Position numbers and translations under genes: made by a program
Shown here: piece after piece, positions 48,919 through 61,500 of the stretch
How the letters are laid out: each line of letters starts with the position of its first letter
Numbering within the stretch: position 1 is the first letter of the stretch
The notes under the pieces: generated by a model
The model's database searches: none
The model's input: the letters and a program-made list of their open reading frames with translations, nothing else
Told to the model about the DNA's origin: nothing
Assembly: GCA_023079485.1 (NCBI GenBank)
Contig: CM041085.1
Coordinates: forward strand, 30,241,121 to 30,305,120
DNA: 64,000 bases
Reading direction: 5' to 3'
Source of the DNA: Archilochus colubris
Taxonomy: Eukaryota; Chordata; Aves; Apodiformes; Trochilidae

Positions 48919-49194
48919 TGGCTTGGGGTTTTTTTGCTTGCTTGGTGCTGGATTTGGGTTTGGTTTTTTTGTTGTTGTTGATTGGTTGGTTGGGTTTTTT
49001 TGGAGGCTTTTTTCTTTTTGCTTTTTTTTGGGGGGGGGGCGGGTTTTTTGTTTTTTTGGTTTGATGGTTTTTGTTCTGGTTGTTTTGGTTTTGTGGGGTT
49101 TTTTTGTTTGGTTGGTTGGTTTTTTGGGGGGTTTTTTTTGGTTTTGTGTCTGTGTTCTTTTTATTTGTTTGGTTTTGTTTGGTTCTTTTTTTCC
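48919..49194. repeat. 270-base G+T tract with G10CG3
   Basis: Almost every base on the + strand is G or T. Over about 270 bases there are only five A and about a dozen C. T runs of 6-9 alternate with G, GG and GGG, with GGTTGGTTGGT sections at 48990-49000 and 49120-49130. The longest G block is G10 C G3 at 49030-49043. Translation of either strand gives low-complexity protein only (Phe/Gly/Val-rich, or Lys/Asn/Pro-rich in reverse), which is not a gene. The GG- and GGG-rich sections could form G-quadruplexes on the + strand. Confidence 0.9.
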
Positions 49195-52100
49195 CCAAGA
49201 CAGATAGAGTCAATTAAGGGAATGTTTCTATCCAGCATTGCTTGCAAAAAATTCTTCTCTCTCTAAAAATTCCCTTAATTTTCAGGAGAAAGGCTATCTA
49301 CTATTATCTGGATTTTTAGATTAACAGTTCTGCATATTTTTCCCTCCATGTCTGATTTCATGCTTTGCTTCTCTAAAGCCATACTTTGGAAACAAGAAAA
49401 AATATGCCACTGATATGTAGTGAACTCACAGATAAATCACAGCACTTTTACAGCAATGCAAAGCACTGTTCTGTTACCTGCTGGTTTTTATGACCTCTAC
49501 AACGATGGGATCAAATAATGTATTCTCAACTCAGGCAAGCTCCTCACCCCAGCTCTTATGAATCTTCCAAAATGTGACACTTAGGCAGTTTGGGAGTGGT
49601 CCTTTACAGCCATCCTATTTTATAGGATTTGAAACCATCTGAAGCACTACTCAGCTCTGTATCCAGCACCACTCCAGGCTCACCCAGGTTGATGATGGAC
49701 TTTCCTGAAGGGAGGGCAGCAGCTCAGAGCAGCAGAAACCATTGTAACATCTGGGCTGCTCCCTCACACTCTTTTGATAGATCCAGCTGTGCCTAAGGTG
49801 GTGTGAGAGGGAACTCTGCCAGCCTGCCACCTTCTGTTGGGCTTGGTTTCTGCTGCCCGAAGGGGTACATGGCTGTCCCTGCTAATACTGTATTTCCCCC
49901 CATCCCTGCTGTCCCCACGTGGAGATTTTATCAACCCACGCTGTGCCTGTCATCACTCCTAAGTCACAAACCACCAGGAACCCATTTCACCATTAACTCT
50001 ATGTATTATTAGGCTCATTTCAGACCATCTGCCTTCTCAATACACTGGGAGCTGGTAGCAAAGTTGCCAGTGTAGCAAGTAAATTCAAACTGATTTGAAT
50101 GTTATTGTCAATTGAGCAAGTACATTGCTGAGAGGATTTAATTGAAATCAACCTGGCAGAAAAGCAGCTTCCTACCTTGTACATCCTGGGCTGTATCTGC
50201 AACCTGCTCATACTAAGCTTAACCTACTGCTGGGAACACGTACCTGAAATCCAAGAGATGTAACATCATTTCAGGCCTATTTCCCTCTGTGCTCCCTGGA
50301 CTCTAGTGATTTTGAAGACCTGTGGAAACAGACCTCAATCCTGTTGCTTTTGAAATGAAACAAGTCAATTCTCATATGAGCTTCCTTACATCCCAACAGG
50401 ACCAGGCTTTACCATAAAGTTCTAGAAATGTAATTGACTAGTTAAAATTCTAATAGCCTTGCAAAAATAACTTAAAAAATCCAGACCTTCTTGAAATAGA
50501 GACTGTGACTTGTTATAAAACCTGGAAAATATGTAATTCTGCTGTTTAAATTCACTGACATCCCCCACTTCTTGCCAAATATATCAATAAACATTTAGTT
50601 AAGGAAAACCAAAATAGTTTATTCAGGTAACTTTTAAAATATTTCTGTTAATTTCTGAACACTTTGGGGAAAATATTCATGTTAATCATTTGTTTACCAT
50701 AATGCTGAAGTTCTTTTTAAATTAAAAACAACATAGGTATTTTTCAAAATTACAATTAGAAAATAACACTACTTCAAGAAAACAATCAGCTTGAAAATTT
50801 CCTCATCAATTTTATTTTCAATGCTTTAAGCAATTTTATTTCCCTAGCTATTTATCATGACAAAAATAAGCCTTTCTCTTCCAGATAGGGATAAATGCTC
50901 TGATGGAAGCTTAAAAATACCATTCAAGTACCAGTTCTGTCTTCAGACTGAACTATATAATGACTATAGGTATTGTTTTAATGACATAAAAGATTCTGTT
51001 ATTAATACAACTGTCAGATACTTACTGACTGTTTCATCTTCAAACTTTTTTAATCAACTATTGTAACAAGTAATGCACGAGAAGAACACAGTGGAAGAAA
51101 TATCACTTTTCAAGGAACAAAAATTTGCAATTAGCAGGCTTCAGCTTTGCTTCACTACCTCGTCTCTTATAGCTGACAGTCTGTTAAATCTTTGTAGCAT
51201 AATTATAAGCATTTTCAACAATATTTTTCTTTTCTTTTTCCTTTTTTTTTTCAAGAACCATAACTGAAGGATTAGTAACAAAATAAGAGCTATGTCTGAG
51301 CAGAAATGTTTTTTTTAGATAATGGTGTCTTATTGCTAAAATACTTTTCTCTTGTAAAGATTTTCATCTGTTTATTTAGTTTTATTTTTTAAGTTTTCTT
51401 AATAAGTTTTCCTTCAGCTTTTTTGTTTTTGTTGGTCAGAAGGGTCCATTTTCTTCCACTCACATTCTCAGGTCTAAAGATTTTCTGCACTGTGGTGGTT
51501 ACAGTCCATCAGTCTGTCCCTCTGGATCAGCCTGGCTTAAAGAGACCTCCCCATCTCCTACACCATTTTAATGGCTTCAGTATAGGATCTTTGTCATAAG
51601 CTGATGTTTCTAGCAAAAAATAAATGCAATTATTGTGAAAAATTTATAAAATGTATTTCATAAAGTGGAAATTATAGGGCACAAAGGCAGGTGATTTACA
51701 CTAAATACAATTCGTACACATAAAAATTACTGCCACACAAGATGGGGAATGTAGTACATGAAAAGGAGGAAGGTTTAATTATTTTTGTTTGCCCATTTCC
51801 AAGAATAAAGATTTGGTAGCTAGTAGTTTCTGCTCACTTATGTTCAGAGAATAGAAACACCCCAATAGGCATCAGCATTGATAAACCAAATAGGTGCACC
51901 AATAAAAAATTAAATCTCCAATTAACATTATAAATGGCAACAGGTGAAATTTTGGTACAAAGTCTGAGATACCATCTTTTTTTAAATGTAACCCATCATA
52001 TTTATCAAATTTAATGACATGGAATCTTAAACAAGTCCAGAAAAATCTGTCATGAAGGGAAGGAACAGGTTCTAAGAAATGGTATTATAGCACAGAGGCA

Positions 52101-52791
52101 CTGTTAATTTTAATGGATGCCTGGAAGAACATGTGAGAAAAAGAGAGGGAATTTTCTACTAGGTGTTTTGACAGGTAAAACTTAGAATCTGTAAAAAAAA
52201 AAAAATCTAATTAGAAAGGAAATTTAATTAGCTTCTTTAAAAAAATAAGGTACAGCATCTCCATGTAATTTTGGAAATTATTAAATTCAGGGCCTAATTA
52301 TGTTATTTCTTTGCAGTTCCCGTTACAGCCCTCACTAATGTCTAGATTATGGTTAGATATTAATTGAACAGTAATGAAATGAAAGACCTCCAGAAGTCCC
52401 TTCCACTAATTCAGGCAGTCATCTCAATGTTGTTTTTCCCTGTGAAGTGCCTGTGCTTTGCAAAGACTGTCTGTCTCTCAGTGAATTGTTGCAGCCTTGA
52501 AAAGCTAACTAACTGCAGCTCTAAATTGTTCAGACCATTAATTTTCTCTCAGTCTGTTAGAAGTCAAGGATCAATAAGCTGCACCCCAGTAAAGGGCTGC
52601 AGTGCCAGCTGGCTTGCCAAAGGCCTGTATTCAGAACCCAAAATCTGGGCCATCACTGAAGTTGTGGGGCTCTCACACAAGCAGTTTTGTTGGGATTTTC
52701 TTATTTGTCAAATCACGTTTCAGTCTCTCGGATTTGCATACATGTGAATTAATCAACGTTTAACAGTTGCCAGTTATGGAACACAGAGGCT
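49195..52791. other. non-coding DNA, no gene recognised
   Basis: The part at 49.6-50.0 kb is richer in G+C but shows no motif or repeat family. A pyrimidine run lies at 51226-51253. The frame at 52364-52747 (start codon TTG) has no domain. An ATTTGCAT octamer is present at about 52733. I see no RNA gene. Confidence 0.6.
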
Positions 52792-53015
52792 ATCATAGAA
52801 TCACAGAATGGCTTCAGTTGGAAGGGACCTTTAAAGATCATCTAGTTTCAACCACCCTGCTGTGGTCAGGGATATGTTTCACCAGACCACATTGCTATAA
52901 GCATCATCCAGCCTGACCTTGAACACTTCCAGGGCTGGGACATCCACAACTTTTTTGGGAAACCTGTTCCAGTATCCTGCTACCCTCATCTTAAACATTT
53001 TTTCCTTAGAAGTAG
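52792..53015 (-). repeat. CR1 3' end fragment, reverse strand
   Basis: ATCATAGAATCACAGAATGG, GTTGGAAGGGACCTTTAAAG and CATCCAGCCTGACCTTGAAC are the reverse complement of a CR1 tail and 3' UTR. Read on the - strand, the end of ORF2 gives YWNRFPKKVVDVPALEVFK, where relatives have [19 protein letters not shown]. It is 5'-truncated near 53,015 and moderately diverged. It belongs to a different subfamily from the 41.1 and 57.9 kb copies. Confidence 0.9.
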
Positions 53016-54672
53016 TCCATCTGAAAGACAGACAGACAACTTCAAGTGAAAAAAAAAAAAAGTTTAATTTGAGGACTAATCTAAAATGATCCTGATGTCT
53101 TGTTTTTTCATTGCACCTGAGCATACACCTATACACACCTAACACAGTCGCCTTATGAATTGCCAAAGAACTGAACAAAACAAAAAAGTTCACACAGCCC
53201 CAAAAGTTCTGAGTTCTGTTTTACAAAACTTCATGGAATAATTGTTCCATACAGTGGTTAACCATGTCCTTGTTAAATACAATCCATTCTGATTACTTAA
53301 TGCCACATGGAATCTGCTTAGGATCAATAACAACACAGCTGTGTTTACAACCTCAGCTTTAGCAGCTCTTTTCTGACACTCAGGCTATGCCTATTCCAGT
53401 AAACTCAGATTTGTGAAGAAATATTCCTGGGCTTCACAAAACAACTTCCCATATTGGAGGAAACTTCTGGAAGCGAACAGAAAGCTTAAAATACAGGGTG
53501 CTTCCTGGTGCATAGCTCTGGGGTTGCACAGAAGAGAACATGCCTATATTCACACTGCCTTCAGTACATGGAGATAACTTTATCAATCAGTGATAAAGCT
53601 GGTGAAGAAAGATCTTTCTTTTGCCAGTTCCCAGTCTACATGACAGTGCAAGAAAAATAGCGTAGATTACCGTTGTTTCCCCTGCTTTTTCCTCCCTGTT
53701 TCTCAGCTATCTTACTCTCCTCTGGAAGCAGAGAGGAGCAAATAACAATCTGTGCACTTCTCACTTCTTTATGGAGTCTTTTATCTTATAGGGAGAGGCA
53801 ACAATCTTCTTCAAACTCTTGACAGCCAAAACCAAAAGGCAATCTGACATGATATAAATTTAACAGGGGTTTTATGCAATAAAAACAGACTAACATCCTC
53901 TGATTTCCCAGTGGAGCATTCTGCAAATCCATCTCATTGGAAAATGTTATTTTTACTTAATTTATTTTTTTTAAAACCTTTCCCATTCAAGAACTCTGCC
54001 TTTCTTGGCTATGAGCAACTACACAAATCCTTTGTACTTTTGCAGGATGGAAAACCCATTGACACTAAAATTCATGTTCCAAATAAGATCCAAAGTCCAT
54101 CTGGTTCATTGATCTAACATAAGCTAACATCAGATGGTATTAAAGGTGTAAGAAATCCCAATGTAAACACGACAGTGTTCCCTACTACTCTGGAATATTT
54201 TTCTTCTTTTTCAAGTTAAAAATAGTGTCGATAAAAATGATCACTAGATAATTTTTCTGAAGTACAGAAGCTAGAAAAATCTGCAATGGTATGTCATAGC
54301 ACTTGAAGAGTTGTCACCAACTTCAGTTACATATAAGTAGCATTCTGAATGGTGAAGCTTGAATTTTTTTGATTGCAACATTGAAAACCAAAATAGCATA
54401 GCAAAAATGAAACAGCACAGTGAAAATAAGATGAAATTTCTTTTCATCTGAACTTTTTTTTTCCACATTGCTCACGCATGGGATCACATGTGATACACAA
54501 TCATATTTTACTATATGAATTATGCATTTAATTTTGTCTATTGTCAGTTGACAAGAGTTCTGTTAAAAAAATATCCTCCCCACAAGACAGTTGTTGGTTT
54601 TATATTTAAAAAGATGCTGCAAGGAACCATATGAAAGCTGGAATTTCCATTACAATACATGTTGAGCATCAA

Positions 54673-54696
54673 TGCTACCTACACTGGTAGGTAGCA
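54673..54696. repeat. 10-bp perfect hairpin with 4-base loop
   Basis: TGCTACCTAC and GTAGGTAGCA are exact inverted arms around ACTG. It is short but perfect. No flanking pairing extends it to a pre-miRNA-length stem. Confidence 0.85.
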
Positions 54697-56910
54697 CCTA
54701 ATTTATAGATACTAAGAGTATTTAAACTCTCAAGTTTTTCTAAATGAACATTGCTAAAATTATTTTAAAGATAATGTGAAAAAAAAACAAAACTGAAAGA
54801 TTTTTTAAAGGCTTTTTCTCTATTTATCTGGAAATCCATGTGAACAAATTAGATAAACACAATTCTAAAGGTATGATAAACTTTTGCTCCAAGGAAAGTA
54901 ATGTTAAAGTTATTTCCCATCTCTCCTTAAACCTTAGTCTAGATTTCAGATAATAAGCTGTATGTGTTACATAAAATTATAGGAAGTGAAGAAACAATAT
55001 CCTACTCAATTGTTGGATTCTGAGGAAGCAAATGATGATTAAAGCCTAGACATGATTCTGTATTCTTGTACAAACCCTCAGATACTCTCAATAACAACTT
55101 AATGCTTTGAAACAAATATTTAACTTGCTCTCATAACTTGCTGAGGCCAAATATTAAAATATTTATTAAATAAGACAAGACTTCCAGAAATATTAGTAAA
55201 TTATATAATGATGGGCTTGCTAATATTAATGAGCACAAACAGAAGCTGACATCATTCTAGCTTTTGACTCTTTTGTGCACTGATACATTACATGACAGAG
55301 CTATCTGGGTTTACTTGCCCCTATTATTCATATTATTCATGCCATAAATAATAAGCTATATATACCTTCTTCCCATGTACACATTCTAAAATTTGGTGAG
55401 AAGAAAAAAATTACTGAAGCCCTATTAGGTCCAAGATACACTCATGGAGCATCACAGCACTTTTTACCAATTATTATAGAAGATTGTATGGGGTAAACTT
55501 GGTTAGATGGAGCTCTGGGATTTAACAAACCTGCTCCTCAACTCACATGTACTTACCCCTAATAAAGTGTAAATTCATAATTCTTCATCTTCAGAATCCA
55601 CCTGTGTAAATGATATGAGGCTGACTCATTGCAACACTGAATTGTGTCTCTGTAATGCATATATACGCTGTACTGCAAAACCAAATAACCAGTTTCACCT
55701 CACTGTTTTCAACTCCTGAGGTTTAGTTAATTTATTTGATATTGAAAGTTGCCATAGTAGCCCCTTTAAGCCTTAAAATACATCACTGATGTCTATAAAT
55801 GTCACAACTGTGTATAATGATTTACTAGGAAAAAGTAATTTTTTCAGAGGAGGCATAGCTTTATGTATTTTTAGTGATTTATTATATCTGCACTTATTTT
55901 GATTTTAATCAATGCCATGGGCGCTGGTGATAAACTGTTCATAACAGTAAAAATTCAAGTAATTTCTAAGTTATTCTACCAGCTTTTCATTGTGTAAATT
56001 GGTAAATGCAAGTATGCAGACGTTGTTGGCCAAGGAAAGAACTTGAAATTACTGTATGGTCTGCTTTGAAAACGTTGGATCATACTTTCCCACATTCCTG
56101 TTCTGTAGAATTCCATTAGAGTGACAATGATCCCAGACAAAACAATGGGGAAAAAAATTATGTGGGTGGCAAGCAGCACATGATAATACAAATTAATATA
56201 ATTTTAGAGGAAAAAAGTTCTTCTAAAATGTAATAATATAAACAGGGGTAGCATTTGTCAGGGATATACATTTGTCAGGCACCTGAGTTAGCACTACATC
56301 AAATGCTACTAGAAATGATACCACACAAGATATGTGTAGTAAGTACAAAGTGCATTTATCAAACATGGACAGTCATCTGTTGCAGAATATTTAACAGAAT
56401 TTCAAATAGATTTATGACCTAAATGCTCTAAAACAGTTGTAAAATAAATGGAAATACGACATAAGTAAAATTGCATAATCCCTACAAGAGAGAAAACTAT
56501 CCTCAAATGCAACAACTGAAAAAATTACTTAGGAGTACGAGAGATGACTAACTGAATAGTTCACAGAGTGAACTGAAATGCTCAGATAATTGTCTGAAAA
56601 GAGAAATTTTAAGGTCAATCTGTTAGACAAATCAAAGAAAAAGCTAAGAGAGTGGATGGTGGCAGTATGCAGCTCTAGCTGCATCATTTATAGTTTATAT
56701 GTATCCTCATGAGAGAGTATTTGGAGGAAAGCAGGTACTTGTATCCAGCAGATAAGCACCAAAAAATATAAAGGGTGAAGGTTTGGAAAAGAGAGATATA
56801 TTCGAGTGTTTGTCTGTGTCTCTTTATAGCATACAAGGATGAATTACCTTCCTTGCCAATGCCAGTCTGTACATTAAAACAAGCATCTTTTTGAAAAAAA
56901 TATAGCTCCT

Positions 56911-56946
56911 CAAAACAAAACCCCAAAAAAACCAACAAAAAACAAA
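56911..56946. repeat. A/C-rich low-complexity tract
   Basis: A runs are broken by C, CC or CCCC. It is the complement-strand equivalent of the T/G tracts elsewhere in the window. Confidence 0.8.
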
Positions 56947-57879
56947 TCCACCATAGCCCTATAAATTTTTGTATAAGAGTTCAGATGAGGTTCATGAGCA
57001 GCAGAGAAATCTAACTATGTGCTCATTTCAATACATTTCAGAGTAAACTTTTTGCTTTCTGAGACTAACTAGAGTTTTTCTGACGTGGTAAGATTTAACA
57101 AAGTGAAAGCTATTTCAAAAACCCCATTTTTTTTTCAGACTAAATTCTAGAGGGTAAGTGCTGATTAAACCATATTGAATCACAGAATTGTCAATTAATC
57201 TCAGACTCATGTTCTTTTGTTCCTGAGATACAGATGAGAAAAAAGAAGGTGTGCTTTCAGGCTTCTACTTAGATACAAGAGACCACTTAGCCTTACTGTT
57301 TAATCATAAAAGTAATTTCAGTACTGATATATATTTAAGTATGTTTTTCTTCTCTACCATAACTAACACAACATAGGAATGTCTAAACCACTGAGAAGCA
57401 CATAAACCTGGGCAGCAGAAACCATTCTGCTATGATGGTAAATCTACAATAACCTATTCTGAGTTTGCAGCTGTGCAGTCTTCTGTCCAGAGCTTGAGAT
57501 CTATTACTTTGTTCTGTGCACTCAGATTGATTCCATCATGGTTTGGTTATCTCTACTTTGAAATGATGTGGTCAGCATAACCACACTAAAAAGAAAATAT
57601 TAACTGAGAAAGGCAATGGTTACTATTTTAAGTGCAATCCTGCTTTATGCACATGTTTTTCATTGAATTAAAAAGTTTTACACCACTCATTATCGGCAGC
57701 TTGTTCAGAGCATGTTTTCTTATTAATCTGAAACATGGCTGCTGGTTTATTGAAGTGTCTGAAATCAACTGGAAGGGATACTTTTTGAGGGTGTCTAGAC
57801 TTAATTAAGCACCAATCCTTTCATACAGAACTAGAGATTTTTTGGAATAAGGTGCTGACTGTGGGAAGCTGGAACATGA

Positions 57880-58532
57880 AAGCTGAACACGAGCCAGCAG
57901 TGTGCCCAGGTGGCCAAGAAAGCCAATGGCATCCTGGCCTGTATCCGGAACAGCGTCACCAGCAGGTCCAAGGAAGTGATTCTGCCCCTATACTCAGCCC
58001 TGGTGAGGCCACACCTCGAGTACTGTGTCCAGTTCTGGGCCCCCAGTTCAGGAAGGATATCGAGGTCCTGGAGCAGGTCCAAAGGAGGGCAACCAGGCTG
58101 GTGAAGGGACTCGAGCACAGACCCTATGAGGAGAGGCTGAGAGAGCTGGGGCTGTTCAGCCTGGAGAAGAGGAGGCTCAGGGGAGACCTCATCACTCTCT
58201 ACAACTACCTGAAAGGAGGTTGTAACCGGGTGGACGTTGGTCTCTTTTGCCAGACGACTTTCAACAAGACAAGAGGGCATGGTCTTAAGTTGTGCCAGGG
58301 GAAATTTAGGTTAGATATTAGAAAGAATTTCTTTACGGAGAGGGTGATCAAGCATTGGAATGGGCTGCCCAGGGAAGTCGTGGATTCTCCGTCCCTGGAG
58401 ATATTTAAAAAGAGACTGGATGTGGCACTCAGTGCCATGGTCTAGCAACCGCAACGGTGGTTCAAGGGTTGGACTCGATGATCTCTGAGGTCCCTTCCAA
58501 CCCAGCCAATTCTATGATTCTATGATTCTATG
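57880..58532 (+). mobile_element. young 5'-truncated CR1 (C-terminal ORF2 and 3' end)
   Basis: The copy begins at a CTGAACACGAGCCAGCAGTG block (L-N-x-S-Q-Q-like), passes through [16 protein letters not shown] and [13 protein letters not shown], and ends in repeated ATTCTATG units. It is the best-preserved CR1 3' half here and lacks only a 1-base loss near 58,042. There the C run is one shorter than in the 41.1 kb copy, which moves the reading into another frame up to the TAG at 58443-58445. Everything upstream of the reverse transcriptase C-terminal region is missing, so the copy is immobile on its own. Confidence 0.95.
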
Positions 58533-61500
58533 ACTTCGAAGAGGTTTGGGATGGAAATAGTCTGAGCCCTCCTGATACTAAATTATTCTTTGAGGTTGTT
58601 CTTCCCCTGCTCTTTTTCTGTTAGAAGATGCTCCACAGCCCTGGGACACTTACTGACCTTGCTCACTCAGTGTTTCTCTTGCAAGGCAGGCTTTCTGTCT
58701 GCCACAGGAGGACCTACTAAACCAGTCAGCCCGTGATAAAGGAGGAGAGAGGTAGCTCAGTAAATTGTTTTTAGTTCCTGCTGCCTGCCCTCTTTGCAGG
58801 ACCACAAGCTGTTACTCCATACCATATCACTGCCCCTATGAGTAGCAACCACTCACCTGCATGCAGCTACTTCTGACCCTACAGCCTCCTCTGCCTACTC
58901 AGGGAAACTCTTCACTCTGGAAGTGATGAATCCACACCTGTGCCAAAACAGAGAATGCAGATCTTATTCAAATAGCCAGCCATTTATTGGGTCTCAGTTG
59001 TTATTAATTTCCAATCAAAAAGTAATGTGCTTGCAGAAGAATGTAATATTTAAGCTCAGCAGCTGGTCCAATCTTATTCCTCAGTGAAAGCAAGTTTTTG
59101 ACAGAGGCTGACATTATGCTTTGCAGAGGTCAGAGCCCTTGTAAATCCTTCTTGAACAGTACTTGAAAAACCACGTGCATGCTTCCTGATCTGAGACTAC
59201 TGAAAGGATGCAAATCATAGTGGATAAATGTCCATATGAAAATTATATAGTTAGTTCACAATGGGAATAAATGAGCATGTTCTTTCAGTATGATTTCTTT
59301 GAGTTATATTAAAATAAGGAGAGCATAACCAGAATCATAGTGGTACTGTATAAAAGATGAAATAGGTAAAATAATTCTGTAAGGAGTATTACATTTCAAA
59401 AAAGGGTGAGACTTTGGAAATACATAAAGAATAAATTATGAGCAACATAAGAGTAAAACTCTTGCAGTTACCAAAGACAATGTCTAGATACTCAAAGCAA
59501 ACTTGTATAATGCATGAAAATCCCTATACAATGGGCTAAGGGCAGTTATTAAAATAAGAAAAAAATATTCTTCATGAAAAAAAAGAGAGAGAAAAAAAAA
59601 TTTAAATTTCCTCAGCTTCTTACCATCTTCCATGCTATACTCCCAAAAGCTTTTACATTTCTCTGACTGAAGTGGACACTATCCTGCAAGACCTTCTCAT
59701 AATTTTACCCAGTCACATGCCTAATAAATTAACTACACAATACAAAGACTAAATGATGCACACTGAACACCATATACTCCAGAACTCTATCTAAAAGCGG
59801 GTAGAAAATTAATTTGTAAAAATCTTTCTCTGATAAATTTATGAACAAATAATTTTCATAAGGACTACAGTCAGTAGTTCTGCATTTTAAATATTAGCTT
59901 ATTTCATTGATAACTCTTGAGGTTAGTTCAAGGGGTAAGATATGACCATGTCTGTGTGGTCATGTTTTATGAGTAGATGAACAGATTATGATTAAAAAAA
60001 CATGAACAACAAACAGACCAAATGCATTGCTTGCTCCCAACCAGACTGCAAGGTGCCCAAGCAGGAACCTTCACCCAAAGAACAGCTGTTACAAATAGGG
60101 CTAATCAGTAAAGAGTGTTGTGCTTCCTTTCGGATATTTTTAAGCTTCTTCTTTTTAAAGATCTGTCTAAAACAGAAATTCTACTTGTAGCTTGTTTTGT
60201 TTTATTTTATTTAAGTAGAATTTAGATATACTTCAGAAGGTAGATAGTTTCCAGATGCAGTGCTCTGATCAAAACCAGTTTCCCAAGAAAGAATAGGCTG
60301 TAATTTTTTATCTATCCATACTTGAAGATCCTCCCTTTGAAGGTCTGAGGCAAAATTAGGTTCCCAAATATCATATGGCAGTAGAAACATGAGTGTCTGA
60401 TATCCACTTAGCAAAACAGCCAAACAAAATTCTCAGGAAAAGAAATTTAAAGCCTCCAGTATAACAGATCTACCAAGGGTGTCTGCCAAAATACCAGATG
60501 CTCTTACTGGGAAACAGATATAATTAACAGTACTTGCCAGTATTTTCTGGTTGATTTTCTTTCTACCCAACAGTGAAAAGTGAGATTTCAAATATTTACT
60601 TGTGTTAGAACAGACATTTTTAAAACAGTTATAAAAATAGAACAAAATGTTTTCTTAATAGAAAAATCTTAATAGAAATGTATTTTAAGATTTATGTCAG
60701 TGGAAAAATAAACAGTTCAAAATGTTTCACTTGCAACACGACATGTTCCCAGGTAATTAACTTTACTATACAGTTAAAAATGTGCAGAATTATATCAAGA
60801 ACAACTGTATTAACAATTAACAAATCCTTTGTGATTTATATAGCCAGATGTTAAAAGGACACAGATGTTCATGTTTTCAACATAGTGACAATCAAATAAA
60901 ACCCTTTATGAAACACCAAAATGTATGCTTATTTGGCTTTCATATGCCATCACTCTCTGTATTTTGTAATCCTGGCTTCTCATTTAAAAGAAAAAAAAAA
61001 GCATTACTTGTATGTATCTCTTACAAGGAACAGTAATTAAATGCAAGGCAAAATTACGTTTCATTTTCCTCATTCAAAAAATTTCACTGAAGCAAAACAA
61101 AACAAAACAAAAAATCAAAACCATATTCTATGTACAATATTATATTTGGGAGAATTTCTTCTACAAGAAAATGAGCCTGCATGAAAATTATAGAAAACAG
61201 TAAGATAAACAGTAAAAGAAATATTTTCCTTTATATTTCCTTTGATACAAATTTCCAGAACTTCAAATCAAGTGTTTCTTAAATTAGGAGCAAAAATTAT
61301 TACAGTAAGCATGTAAATAGAAACTGCAGAGTATGTCCAATATGATAAATTCACCCCACGGTGTTATCAGAGAACACAGTCTAATAGGAAACCCAGTTAA
61401 AGTTGCCATAACAACACAACAGAATAACTCAACTACTGCAGTGTCAAAAATAATCAAATAGAAAGAAATCCTTCAACTATTTGGAAGTCCTTTTGCAACC

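Larger units (their letters stand above)
53016..57879. other. AT-rich non-coding DNA, no gene recognised
   Basis: It holds an A13 run at 53049-53061, a perfect 10-bp hairpin at 54673-54696 and an A/C-rich tract at 56911-56946. No repeat family or coding frame could be supported. Confidence 0.65.

Noticed and set aside
48878..49213. Frames of 94-111 codons on both strands
   Set aside because: They are translations of the G+T low-complexity tract and give Lys/Asn/Pro-rich or Phe/Gly-rich sequence, not a protein.
52364..52747. 127-codon + strand frame
   Set aside because: It opens with TTG, has no domain, no splice context and no codon pattern distinct from its surroundings; chance in AT-balanced DNA is sufficient.
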